NCBI RefSeq assembly: GCF_017488845.2
Contig: NZ_CP083370.1
Coordinates: 1,178,001-1,242,000 of the forward strand
From: Ensifer canadensis
Lineage (GTDB): Bacteria; Pseudomonadota; Alphaproteobacteria; Rhizobiales; Rhizobiaceae
Length of the DNA: 64,000 bases
Direction of reading: 5' to 3'
The notes beneath the pieces were generated by a model. That model worked only from the letters and a program-made list of their open reading frames with translations, was not told where the DNA came from and ran no database searches. A program made the position numbers and the translations under genes. This document shows positions 56,836 through 64,000 of this stretch, one piece after another (the first letter of the stretch is position 1; the number at the start of each line of letters is the position of its first letter).

Positions 56836-57663
56836 CAATTGCCGTTCGATCGCCTTGGCCGCTTGCCAGAGTTCTTCCATCCGTTCCAGCGTTGCCGCCT
56901 CGAGCGTTTCTCCGTGAGCTTCAAGCTCATGCTCGATATGGGCAAAACGGCGGCGGAACTTGGTGTTGGTGCCGCGCAGCGCCATTTCAGGGTCGGCGCC
57001 GACATGCCGGCCGATATTCACCACCGCAAAGATCAGGTCGCCGAGTTCATCGGCTACCTTCGCACGGTCCTTTTCCCGCAGCGCTTGGCGCAGCTCGCCG
57101 ATCTCTTCCTCGATCTTGTCGAGGATCGGTTCCGGCTCCGACCAGTCGAAACCGACTTTGGCGGCGCGCTCCTGAAGCTTCAGCGCCTCGATAAGGGCCG
57201 GGAAGCTGCGCTGGATCGAGCCCAGATGACTGGCAGCGCCGTCGGATGGCAGGCCGCGTGTGGCGCGCCGCGCCTGGCGCTCGGCCTTTTCAGCCTGCTT
57301 GATCTTGTCCCACTGGGTCTTGACCGTTTCCGGCGTGTCGGCGTCCGAACGGGCGAAAACATGCGGGTGGCGGCGGATCATCTTGCGCGTAACGGCCTCG
57401 ACGACATCGCCGAAGGCGAATTCGCCGGCCTCTTCGGCCATGCGGGCGTGAAAAACCACCTGCAGCAGCAGGTCGCCCAGCTCGTCGCAAAGGTCATGCA
57501 TGTCGCCGCGCTCGATTGCGTCGGCAACTTCGTAGGCTTCCTCGATCGTATAGGGCTTGATCGTTTCGAACGTCTGGACGACGTCCCAGGGGCAGCCGGT
57601 CTCCGGCTGCCTGAGCGCCTGCATGATGTCGAGAAGGCCCTTGATGTCGCGTGATGGTTCCAT
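56830..57663 (-). CDS. mazG: Nucleoside triphosphate pyrophosphohydrolase MazG
   Basis: 277 aa. Two MazG helical modules: LRQPETGCPWDVVQTFETIKPYTIEEAYEVADAIE with EELGDLLLQVVFHARMAEE-like DELGDLL (metal Glu/Asp), and a second with EIGELRQAL, KVADELGDLIFAVVNIGRH. It hydrolyses non-canonical NTPs to NMP and PPi. Length and two-domain layout are typical. Ends at the shared terminator with hflX; the deaminase gene begins four bases upstream. Confidence 0.95.
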   Translation of the reverse strand: MEPSRDIKGLLDIMQALRQPETGCPWDVVQTFETIKPYTIEEAYEVADAIERGDMHDLCDELGDLLLQVVFHARMAEEAGEFAFGDVVEAVTRKMIRRHPHVFARSDADTPETVKTQWDKIKQAEKAERQARRATRGLPSDGAASHLGSIQRSFPALIEALKLQERAAKVGFDWSEPEPILDKIEEEIGELRQALREKDRAKVADELGDLIFAVVNIGRHVGADPEMALRGTNTKFRRRFAHIEHELEAHGETLEAATLERMEELWQAAKAIERQLA

Positions 57664-57667
57664 GGGA

Positions 57668-58255
57668 TCAGTTCAACGGAATGGCGTTGTCGTTTTTGCC
57701 CGACTGGTAGCTGTCGGACAGGTGCTGATAGCGCTCGCGGATGCGCGCGTCCTGGGCCGCAAGCTTCTCTCGCGTTGACTGGTCGGCGTCCTTTGCGACC
57801 GCTGCGATCGACGACGACGTCCAGAAGGCGTTGTTCTGCGCGTAGCCGCCGGGTTCAAGCAGGAACACTTCCTTCAGGATCTTCAGGTCGTGCGGAATGG
57901 AGAAGCTGTCGCGCGAATCTTCGTGGCTGAAGAAATAGTAGAAATTGTCAAAGCCCGCCCAGGTGATCGCCGACAGGCACATCGAGCAAGGCTCGTGCGT
58001 GGAAAGGAAGATCAGATCGCGCGTGTCAGGCTTTTCTGCCATCTCGTAGAAGCGCTTGAGCGTGTGCACTTCACCGTGCCAGAGCGGGTTTTCGGTCTCG
58101 TTGTTGGTCTCGGCGAGAACGAGAGAAAGGTCTGTTTTGCGCAGGATCGCGGCGCCGAACACCTTGTTGCCTGCGGCGACACCCTTTTCCGTCAGGGGCA
58201 GGATGTCCTGCTCGATCACGTTGAGCAGCCGTTCGGCCAGTTCGGATTGTGTCAT
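57668..58255 (-). CDS. Cytidine/deoxycytidylate deaminase-fold nucleoside deaminase
   Basis: 195 aa from ATG 58255 (MTQSELAERLLNVIEQ); an upstream in-frame ATG is less credible. The zinc site is complete: HGEV (catalytic His and Glu) near residue 70 and PCSMCLSAITWAG (two Cys) near 100. The C-terminal half after KILKEVFLLEPGGYAQ is not typical of TadA or guanine deaminase, so the substrate is uncertain. Probably co-transcribed with mazG, a nucleotide-sanitation pairing. Confidence 0.83.
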   Translation of the reverse strand: MTQSELAERLLNVIEQDILPLTEKGVAAGNKVFGAAILRKTDLSLVLAETNNETENPLWHGEVHTLKRFYEMAEKPDTRDLIFLSTHEPCSMCLSAITWAGFDNFYYFFSHEDSRDSFSIPHDLKILKEVFLLEPGGYAQNNAFWTSSSIAAVAKDADQSTREKLAAQDARIRERYQHLSDSYQSGKNDNAIPLN

Positions 58256-58486
58256 GTCTTCAGTCTCCGGCAGATGTGTTGCGGCATTTAACGGAGGTTG
58301 CCCCTTTGGCGCAATGGCCACCGACAGCGCCACCGGCCGGCCCTTCCGGAGATATTTGCTCAAAATGCTGCATGGCCGAGCAAAACAATACGTGACCCGA
58401 AAGCCATTGAAATTTCTGTTTCTTCAATTGCCGTGGGCTATGCGGGATATTCAGCGGAGCCTGTAGTAGGAACCGATTGCAAGAAC

Positions 58487-59944
58487 ATGGTGCAGCAGCT
58501 CTCCGTCTTTCCCGCATTCTTTCGCGTCGCGCAAAAGCGCGTGGCGGTGTTCGGCAATGGCGACGAGGCCTTTGCAAAGGTGCGGTTGCTGCTCAACACC
58601 GAAGCTTCGATCGTCGTCTACGCGGACGCGCCCGAGGCAGACTTCGCGGCATACCTCGGCGAGCGCGTGATTGAAACCGTGCGCGATACCTTCGCTCCGC
58701 ACCAGCTTGAAGGCGTCATCCTTGTGTTTGCCGCGACTGGCAATGCGGCCAAGGATCGCCAGATCGTCATTGCTGCACGCGAACAGAAAATCCCGGCAAA
58801 TGCCGTCGACCAGCCCGACTACTGCGATTTCTTCACGCCGGCGCTCGTCAATCGCGCACCAGTTGCCGTTGCGATCGGCACCGAAGGCGCCGGCCCGGTG
58901 CTTGCCCAGATGATCCGGGCACAGATCGACCAGCTGCTGTCGCCGTCGCTGGGGCTCGTTGCGTCGCTCGCAGCCAGCTATCGTGATGCCGTCGATCGAC
59001 TGGTGCCGCGCGGCGTTGCGCGCCGCCTGTACTGGCGCCGTTTCTTCCAGGGGCCGGTTGCGGACAAGGTTGCGCTGGGTGATGTCGCCGCCGCGCGCCG
59101 CGAGGCTTCTCGCCTGCTTGATGCCGCGCATGCCACCGCGGGCCACGTCTGGCTCGTCGGCGCCGGTCCGGGCGCCGAAGACCTGCTGACGCTCAGGGCG
59201 CAGCGCGTGATGATGGAAGCCGATGCGATCGTCTATGATGCGCTGGTGCCGCAGGCGATCGTCGATATGGGTCGCCGCGATGCGGAAAGGCTCTCCGTCG
59301 GCAAGCGCAAGGGTTGCCACACGAAGTCGCAGGACGAGATCAACCAGCTGCTGGTGGAGCTCGCGGGTGAGGGCAAGCGCGTCGTTCGCCTGAAATCCGG
59401 CGATCCGCTTGTCTACGGCCGTGCTGGCGAAGAGATGGCAGCATTGCGCGATGCGGGCATTACCTATGAGATCGTGCCGGGCATCACTTCCGCCTTTGCC
59501 GCTGCTGCCGATTTCGAACTGCCGCTGACCCTGCGCGGCGTCGCGTCGTCACTGGTCTTTACAACCGGCCATGATCTGACCGGTGAAGTGCTGCCCGACT
59601 GGGCGCGGCTTGCCGTCTCCGGCGCCACGATCGCCGTCTATATGGGCCGCACTGTCGCTGCGTCGGTTGCCGGTCGCTTGATGCAGGCGGGCTTGCCCGC
59701 AGAAACCACCGTGGCTGTGATCGAGAACGCCAGCCGTGCCGATCGCCGGCTGATGCATGGCACGCTGAAGGACTTGCCGGACCTAGAGGGCCGCACGGAA
59801 CTTTCCGGCCCGGTGATGGTCATTATCGGTGACGCTGTCGCCGGCGCGAATTTCGAGCGTTCCGAGCCTCTGGTGGCGGGCAAACGCACCAACAAGCAAA
59901 CGAAGATCGAAGCTGCGGAGCGCAGCGAACAGATTCTGAACTAA
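58487..59944 (+). CDS. cysG: Siroheme synthase CysG
   Basis: 485 aa from ATG 58487 (MVQQLSVFPAFFRVAQKRVA). N-terminal CysG-A/MET8-type precorrin-2 dehydrogenase/ferrochelatase (VAVFGNGDEAFAKVRLLL, VFAATGNAAKDRQIV, NAVDQPDYCDF), then the uroporphyrinogen-III C-methyltransferase (VWLVGAGPGAEDLLTLRAQR, YDALVP, RLKSGDPLVYGRAGEEM, EIVPGITSAFAAAA). It makes siroheme for the sulfite reductase encoded two genes downstream. First gene of the sulfite-reduction operon. Confidence 0.95.
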   Translation: MVQQLSVFPAFFRVAQKRVAVFGNGDEAFAKVRLLLNTEASIVVYADAPEADFAAYLGERVIETVRDTFAPHQLEGVILVFAATGNAAKDRQIVIAAREQKIPANAVDQPDYCDFFTPALVNRAPVAVAIGTEGAGPVLAQMIRAQIDQLLSPSLGLVASLAASYRDAVDRLVPRGVARRLYWRRFFQGPVADKVALGDVAAARREASRLLDAAHATAGHVWLVGAGPGAEDLLTLRAQRVMMEADAIVYDALVPQAIVDMGRRDAERLSVGKRKGCHTKSQDEINQLLVELAGEGKRVVRLKSGDPLVYGRAGEEMAALRDAGITYEIVPGITSAFAAAADFELPLTLRGVASSLVFTTGHDLTGEVLPDWARLAVSGATIAVYMGRTVAASVAGRLMQAGLPAETTVAVIENASRADRRLMHGTLKDLPDLEGRTELSGPVMVIIGDAVAGANFERSEPLVAGKRTNKQTKIEAAERSEQILN

Positions 59945-59954
59945 GGGAAACGTC

Positions 59955-60269
59955 ATGGTGAACAAGGTTTTGACGGCAAATCGGCTTTCGGATGGCATAT
60001 CCGTCTGGCTGGATGCCTCGGGCAACTGGGTCGAATCGCTCCAGCAGGCCTTCATCGCCCGCCATGCCGAGGCGGTCACCGCACTGGAAGCGACAGGCAA
60101 GGTTGCCTTCGACGACAACAAGGTGGTCGATGCCAATGTCGTCGACGTCGAGGAAGTCAACGGCACCCTGCGGCCCTTGCGCATGCGCGAGCGTATCCGG
60201 GCCGAAGGCCCTTCGATCCCCTATGCCGCCGGATACAATGGCCTTGCCGGCCCGAACTTTGCTGCCTGA
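59955..60269 (+). CDS. DUF2849 domain-containing protein
   Basis: 104 aa. Starts KVLTANRLSDGISVWLDASG and carries VDVEEVNGTLRPLRMRERIR and a Gly/Pro-rich end. This small family is known mainly from its position between cysG and cysI in alpha- and betaproteobacteria; no activity has been shown. Eleven bases after cysG and fourteen before cysI, so clearly part of the operon. Confidence 0.88.
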   Translation: MVNKVLTANRLSDGISVWLDASGNWVESLQQAFIARHAEAVTALEATGKVAFDDNKVVDANVVDVEEVNGTLRPLRMRERIRAEGPSIPYAAGYNGLAGPNFAA

Positions 60270-60283
60270 GGAACCGATACAAC

Positions 60284-61957
60284 ATGTACCGTTACGATGA
60301 ATTCGATCATGCCTTCGTCTCCTCGCGCGTCGACCAGTTCCGCGATCAGGTCGAGCGCCGCCTGAGTGGCGAGTTGGCCGAAGACGCATTCAAGCCGCTG
60401 CGCCTGATGAATGGCGTATACCTGCAGTTGCACGCCTACATGCTGCGCGTTGCGATCCCCTATGGCACGCTGTCCAGCCGCCAGATGCGTATGCTCGCCC
60501 ACATCGCCCGCAAGTATGACCGCGGCTATGGCCACTTCACCACCCGTCAGAACATCCAGTACAACTGGCCGCGCCTTTCCGACACGCCGGATATCCTGGA
60601 TGAGCTGGCAAGCGTCGAGATGCACGCGTTGCAGACGTCGGGCAATTGCATTCGCAATGTGACGGCCGATCATTTCGCCGGCGCTGCTGCCGATGAAGTC
60701 GCTGATCCAAGGCCTTATGCCGAAATCCTCAGACAATGGTCGAGCGTTCACCCGGAATTCTCGTTCCTGCCGCGCAAGTTCAAGATTGCTGTCACAGGTG
60801 CTGAGCGCGACCGCGCCGCGATCCAGGTGCACGACATCGGCCTGCACCTGAAAAAGGATGAGGACGGCCGCATCGGCTTTGCCGTTTATGTCGGTGGCGG
60901 ACAGGGCCGCACGCCGATGATTGCCAAGAAGATCCGGGACTTCCTGCCGGAAGAGGACCTGCTGTCCTACACGACGGCGATCATGCGCGTGTACAACCTG
61001 CATGGCCGTCGCGACAACAAGTACAAGGCGCGCATCAAGATCCTCGTCCACGAAACCGGTGCCGAAGAGCTTTCCCGTCAGGTCGAGGTCGAGTTCGCGG
61101 CGCTGAAGGATACGGAGCTGAAGCTTCCAGAAGCTGATATTCAGGCCATCTCCACCTATTTCGCGCCGCCAGCGCTGGAGCCGCGTGCCGAGGGCTGGGA
61201 AAGTCTGGCGCGCTGGAAGAAGACCGATCCGGAATTCTCACGCTGGGTTCACCAGAACGTGCAGCCGCACAAGCATCCGGACTACGGCATGGTGACGATC
61301 TCGCTGAAGCCGATCGGCGGCATTCCGGGGGACGCGACCGACGCGCAGATGGAGGCTGTTGCAGACATCGCCGAGGAGTATGCCTTCGACGAGATCCGTG
61401 TCAGCCACGAGCAGAACCTGATCCTGCCGCATGTGGCTCTGGCTGATCTGGAGCCGATCTACCGGGCGCTCGTCGTTGCCGGCCTGGCGACAGCCAATGC
61501 CGGACTGATCACCGATATCATTGCCTGTCCCGGGCTCGACTACTGCGCGCTTGCAAATGCGCGCTCCATCCCGGTGGCGCAGGAGATCTCGACGCGCTTC
61601 GGCGCGCCTGAACGTCAGGCTGAGATCGGCGAACTGAAGATCAAGATCTCCGGCTGCATCAATGCCTGCGGCCATCACCACGTTGGCCATATCGGCCTGC
61701 TCGGCGTAGAGAAGAAGGGGGCGGAACTCTATCAGATCACGCTCGGCGGCTCCGGCGACGAGAACACGTCGATCGGCGAGATCATCGGTCGCGGTTTCGA
61801 ACCGGAAAAGGTGACCGACGCGATCGAAACGATCGTCGATACCTATCTCGGGCTGCGCAATGACAAGTCGGAGACGTTCCTCGAAGCGTACCGTCGCGTC
61901 GGCCCGCAACCCTTCAAGGACGCGCTCTACGGCGGCAGCGCACAGGAAGCCGCTTGA
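60284..61957 (+). CDS. cysI: Nitrite/sulfite reductase hemoprotein, sulfite reductase type
   Basis: 557 aa. Two ferredoxin-like half repeats; the 4Fe-4S/siroheme cysteines lie in IIACPGLDYCALANARS (C-x5-C) and KISGCINACGHHHVGHIG (C-x3-C). The N-terminal RQMRMLAHIARKYDRGYGHF and TTRQNIQ are the siroheme-ligating region. Its setting with cysG, DUF2849 and DUF934 indicates six-electron reduction of sulfite to sulfide in cysteine synthesis rather than nitrite reduction. Electrons may come from ferredoxin or the downstream flavoprotein reductase. Confidence 0.93.
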   Translation: MYRYDEFDHAFVSSRVDQFRDQVERRLSGELAEDAFKPLRLMNGVYLQLHAYMLRVAIPYGTLSSRQMRMLAHIARKYDRGYGHFTTRQNIQYNWPRLSDTPDILDELASVEMHALQTSGNCIRNVTADHFAGAAADEVADPRPYAEILRQWSSVHPEFSFLPRKFKIAVTGAERDRAAIQVHDIGLHLKKDEDGRIGFAVYVGGGQGRTPMIAKKIRDFLPEEDLLSYTTAIMRVYNLHGRRDNKYKARIKILVHETGAEELSRQVEVEFAALKDTELKLPEADIQAISTYFAPPALEPRAEGWESLARWKKTDPEFSRWVHQNVQPHKHPDYGMVTISLKPIGGIPGDATDAQMEAVADIAEEYAFDEIRVSHEQNLILPHVALADLEPIYRALVVAGLATANAGLITDIIACPGLDYCALANARSIPVAQEISTRFGAPERQAEIGELKIKISGCINACGHHHVGHIGLLGVEKKGAELYQITLGGSGDENTSIGEIIGRGFEPEKVTDAIETIVDTYLGLRNDKSETFLEAYRRVGPQPFKDALYGGSAQEAA

Positions 61958-61973
61958 GGCGCAAGGAACGGAC

Positions 61974-62474
61974 ATGACAAAAATCTGGAAAGAAACCGGC
62001 TTTGTGAGCGACGATCCCTGGATCATCGAAAACGACGAGACCAAAGCGGGTTCCAACGAGAAGGCGATACTCGGCTTCGAGACGTTTCTCGCCAAGGTGG
62101 CTGAGACGGACGAGGTGGGTTTAGGCGTAGTCGTCGCTCCTGCAGATGACGTTGCCAAGCTACAACCCTATCTCGATCGTATTGCGCTGGTCGCGGTCGC
62201 GTTCCCGGCCTTCAATGACGGGCGGGCTTTCAGCCATGCGTCGCTGCTGCGCGCGCGGCTTGGTTTTGCCGGTGAGGTGAGGGCTGTCGGCGACGTTCTG
62301 ATCGATCAGATCCCGTTGATGCTGCGTTGCGGCGTCGACAGTTTCGCGGTAACCAATGCCACGGCCCTGAAGCGTCTGACGGAAGGCCGGTTGCCCGGTA
62401 TCGCCAACCACTATCAGCCGACCGCGAGACCCTCTGCTGACGCCAGGTCCTATAGCTGGCGGCGCGTTTCTTGA
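61974..62474 (+). CDS. DUF934 domain-containing protein
   Basis: 166 aa from ATG 61974 (MTKIWKETGFVSDDPW). The DUF934 core is FPAFNDGRAFSHASLLRARL, GEVRAVGDVLIDQIPLMLRCGVDSF. The family accompanies sulfite reductase genes and is often listed as a putative oxidoreductase, with no proven activity. In many relatives a cysH gene lies between cysI and this gene; here only 16 bases separate them. Confidence 0.9.
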   Translation: MTKIWKETGFVSDDPWIIENDETKAGSNEKAILGFETFLAKVAETDEVGLGVVVAPADDVAKLQPYLDRIALVAVAFPAFNDGRAFSHASLLRARLGFAGEVRAVGDVLIDQIPLMLRCGVDSFAVTNATALKRLTEGRLPGIANHYQPTARPSADARSYSWRRVS

Positions 62475-62621
62475 AGGCAGTGCTGACCGCGACAGTGTGA
62501 AGCACGCCGAAATGCGCGAAAGCGACTATATTTAGAAGGGAATTCCTTCCCGTTGAGTGCGGCTTGGAATATCCGCGTATTGTTGATAGACAGGGTCATC
62601 ATTTACAGGACTGTAGCCACG

Positions 62622-63434
62622 ATGAATGCTCCGGCAAAAACGGAAGATTTCGCGATCCAGGCACCCGCCGGTGTCTTCGTTGAAACGGTGACGAGCGTCA
62701 CCCACTATACGGATCGGCTCTTCCGCTTCCGCATGACCCGTCCTGCGGAGTTCCGCTTCCGCTCCGGCGAGTTTGCGATGATTGGTTTGATGGTCGGCGA
62801 CAAACCCGTCTACCGCGCCTACTCGATCGCAAGCCCGGCCTGGGACGAGGAACTCGAATTCTTCTCGATCAAGGTTCCTGATGGCCCGCTGACATCTCAC
62901 CTGCAGGCGATCAAGCCAGGCGACAAGGTGCTGATGCGCAAGAAGCCGACCGGCACGCTGGTGCTCGACGCGCTGGTTCCCGGCCGCAGGCTCTACATGT
63001 TCTCGACCGGCACCGGCATTGCGCCTTTCGCCAGCCTGATCCGCGACCCCGAGACCTACGAGAAGTTTGAGGAAGTCATCCTCACGCACACCTGCCGCGA
63101 TGTGGCCGAGCTGAAATACGGTTTCGACCTCGTCGAGGAAATTCGCAATCACGAATTCCTGAACGAGATCGTCGGCGACAAGCTTCGCCATTATGCGACG
63201 GTGACCCGCGAGGACTATCCCTTCAAGGGCCGTGTGACCGACCTGATGGTCAACGGCAAATTCTTTGCCGATCTCGGTCTGCCGCCGCTCGACCCAGCCA
63301 TCGATCGCGGAATGATCTGCGGCTCGACGGCAATGTTGAAGGACACCAAGGAAATCCTCGAGGCCGCAGGCCTGACCGAGGGGTCCAACAACAAGCCGGC
63401 CGAGTTCGTCATCGAGCGCGCCTTTGTCGGCTAA
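62622..63434 (+). CDS. fpr: Ferredoxin-NADP reductase
   Basis: 270 aa from ATG 62622 (MNAPAKTEDFAIQAPAG). FAD-binding RAYSIASPAWDEELEFFS, GPLTSHLQAIKPGD, and the NADP segment MFSTGTGIAPFASLIRDP with a C-terminal FVIERAFVG ending are the bacterial subclass I/II Fpr pattern seen in Rhodobacter and Azotobacter. It supplies reduced ferredoxin or flavodoxin; placement after the sulfite-reductase genes suggests a donor role for CysI. Followed by a terminator. Confidence 0.95.
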   Translation: MNAPAKTEDFAIQAPAGVFVETVTSVTHYTDRLFRFRMTRPAEFRFRSGEFAMIGLMVGDKPVYRAYSIASPAWDEELEFFSIKVPDGPLTSHLQAIKPGDKVLMRKKPTGTLVLDALVPGRRLYMFSTGTGIAPFASLIRDPETYEKFEEVILTHTCRDVAELKYGFDLVEEIRNHEFLNEIVGDKLRHYATVTREDYPFKGRVTDLMVNGKFFADLGLPPLDPAIDRGMICGSTAMLKDTKEILEAAGLTEGSNNKPAEFVIERAFVG

Positions 63435-63472
63435 CTGACGACAAGATACGAAACATCGTCGCAGCATTTGGA

Positions 63473-63499
63473 GGGCGCATCATCGGGTGCGCCCTTTTT
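63473..63499 (+). terminator. Rho-independent terminator after fpr
   Basis: GGGCGCA (63473-63479) pairs with TGCGCCC (63488-63494), then TTTTT. Confidence 0.85.
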
Positions 63500-63709
63500 C
63501 GCATCTGTGCGACAGTCGCGACCGGAGCATGAGCTATGCGTTTCCGGCAGCCCCGATCTGAGCAATCAGCGTACCGGCAGCCTTTCGCAGACACTATCGT
63601 TCCCCAGCATTTTCATATGTCGCTCGACCGCGTCCATGCGGAACGAACGGCCAAGAAGGAGTCCCCGCCGGAGATCGCCGGCGACAGCGGATCTTGCAGG
63701 GAGTGGCCC

Positions 63710-64000
63710 ATGAGCCTTGAGACCAGAATTCGCCGCAAATCGTTGCATGACCGGATCGTCACGCCGGAGGCGGCGGCGGCGCTCATCGAGGATGGCATGA
63801 CGATCGGCATGAGCGGCTTTACCAAGGCAGGCGACGCCAAGGCGGTGCCGTTGGCCATGGCGCAGCGTGCGGCGCAGGAGAAGTTTCGCATCACCTTGAT
63901 GACCGGGGCCTCGCTTGGGCACGACATCGACAAGATCCTGACGGAAGCGGGTGTTCTCGCACGCCGGCTTCCCTTCCAGTCCGATCCGGCCCTTCGCGCG
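63710..64000 (+). CDS. Acetyl-CoA hydrolase / succinate CoA-transferase family, 5' part
   Basis: 97 codons from ATG 63710 (GGGAG seven bases upstream) to the window edge. MSLETRIRRKSLHDRIVTPE, IEDGMTIGMSGFTKAGDAKA and ITLMTGASLGHDIDKIL match the N-terminal CoA-binding region of acetyl-CoA hydrolase/transferase enzymes (Cat1/Ach1 type), which exchange CoA between acetate and succinate or hydrolyse acetyl-CoA. The catalytic Glu region lies beyond the edge, so hydrolase versus transferase cannot be decided. Confidence 0.88.
   Translation, partial: MSLETRIRRKSLHDRIVTPEAAAALIEDGMTIGMSGFTKAGDAKAVPLAMAQRAAQEKFRITLMTGASLGHDIDKILTEAGVLARRLPFQSDPALRA

Noticed and set aside
60284..61957. Assimilatory nitrite reductase (NirA) as the identity of the siroheme protein
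   Set aside because: The fold alone allows it, but cysG, DUF2849 and DUF934 neighbours are those of sulfite reductase operons.

Overview
The window is chromosomal DNA of an alphaproteobacterium of the Rhizobiaceae, most likely Sinorhizobium/Ensifer or a close Rhizobium relative. The evidence is a GC-rich, dense gene set with the gene order I know from Sinorhizobium chromosomes: eno, ftsB-like, pdhA, pdhB (with its own lipoyl domain), pdhC, GDSL esterase, GNAT, lpd, YeaQ-like, lipA, coq10-like, cinA-like, ispDF, dusB, ntrB, ntrC, ntrY, ntrX, trkA, dat, hfq, hflX, mazG. One promoter also fits the rhizobial CTTGAC-N17-CTATAT pattern. No tRNA or rRNA gene, CRISPR array or prophage was seen. All genes look chromosomal, and most are housekeeping.

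Layout. 1-11.8 kb: thrS, a PlsC-type acyltransferase, an exported protein, a nitroreductase/flavin reductase pair, a degenerate CitE-like protein, a DUF2336 protein, a GNAT, parE (minus strand) and a secreted alpha/beta hydrolase. 12-17.7 kb: a five-gene plus-strand operon that looks like a lipid-linked pentose pathway: a HAD phosphatase fused to a UbiA/DPPR-synthase-type transferase, a DprE1-like FAD oxidase, an ArnE/SMR-like membrane protein, an extended SDR and a class III aminotransferase. 17.8-21.7 kb: a YceI/cytochrome b561 pair, a frameshifted small gene abutting a ~270-bp MITE-like element, a TetR regulator with a perfect palindrome between it and a divergent GNAT, and a second GNAT. 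21.9-25.1 kb: tpiA, secG, pyrG. 25.2-29.4 kb: minus-strand DUF418 protein, then a tightly coupled four-gene phospholipid cassette (plsC, cdsA, small membrane protein, CDP-alcohol phosphatidyltransferase). 29.4-30.0 kb: a large gap before a tiny lipoprotein.

30.3-43.4 kb: VOC protein, kdsA, eno, ftsB-like, the pyruvate dehydrogenase locus with lpd and lipA, a P-loop kinase and a Coq10/RatA-like START protein. 43.4-45.1 kb (minus): cinA C-terminal-type amidase and ispDF. 45.3-56.8 kb: nitrogen control (dusB-ntrB-ntrC, ntrY-ntrX), trkA, dat, hfq, hflX. 56.8-58.3 kb (minus): mazG and a cytidine-deaminase-fold protein. 58.5-63.4 kb: assimilatory sulfite reduction (cysG, DUF2849, cysI, DUF934) and ferredoxin-NADP reductase. 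The window ends inside an acetyl-CoA hydrolase/CoA-transferase gene.

The best candidate for an under-described system is the 11978-17746 operon. It carries homologues of the mycobacterial decaprenyl-phosphoryl-arabinose route together with an aminotransferase, which suggests a modified, perhaps amino-, pentosyl lipid carrier. The phospholipid cassette at 26713-29347 and the mobile and palindromic repeats at 2.0, 19.6 and 21.8 kb are secondary points of interest.
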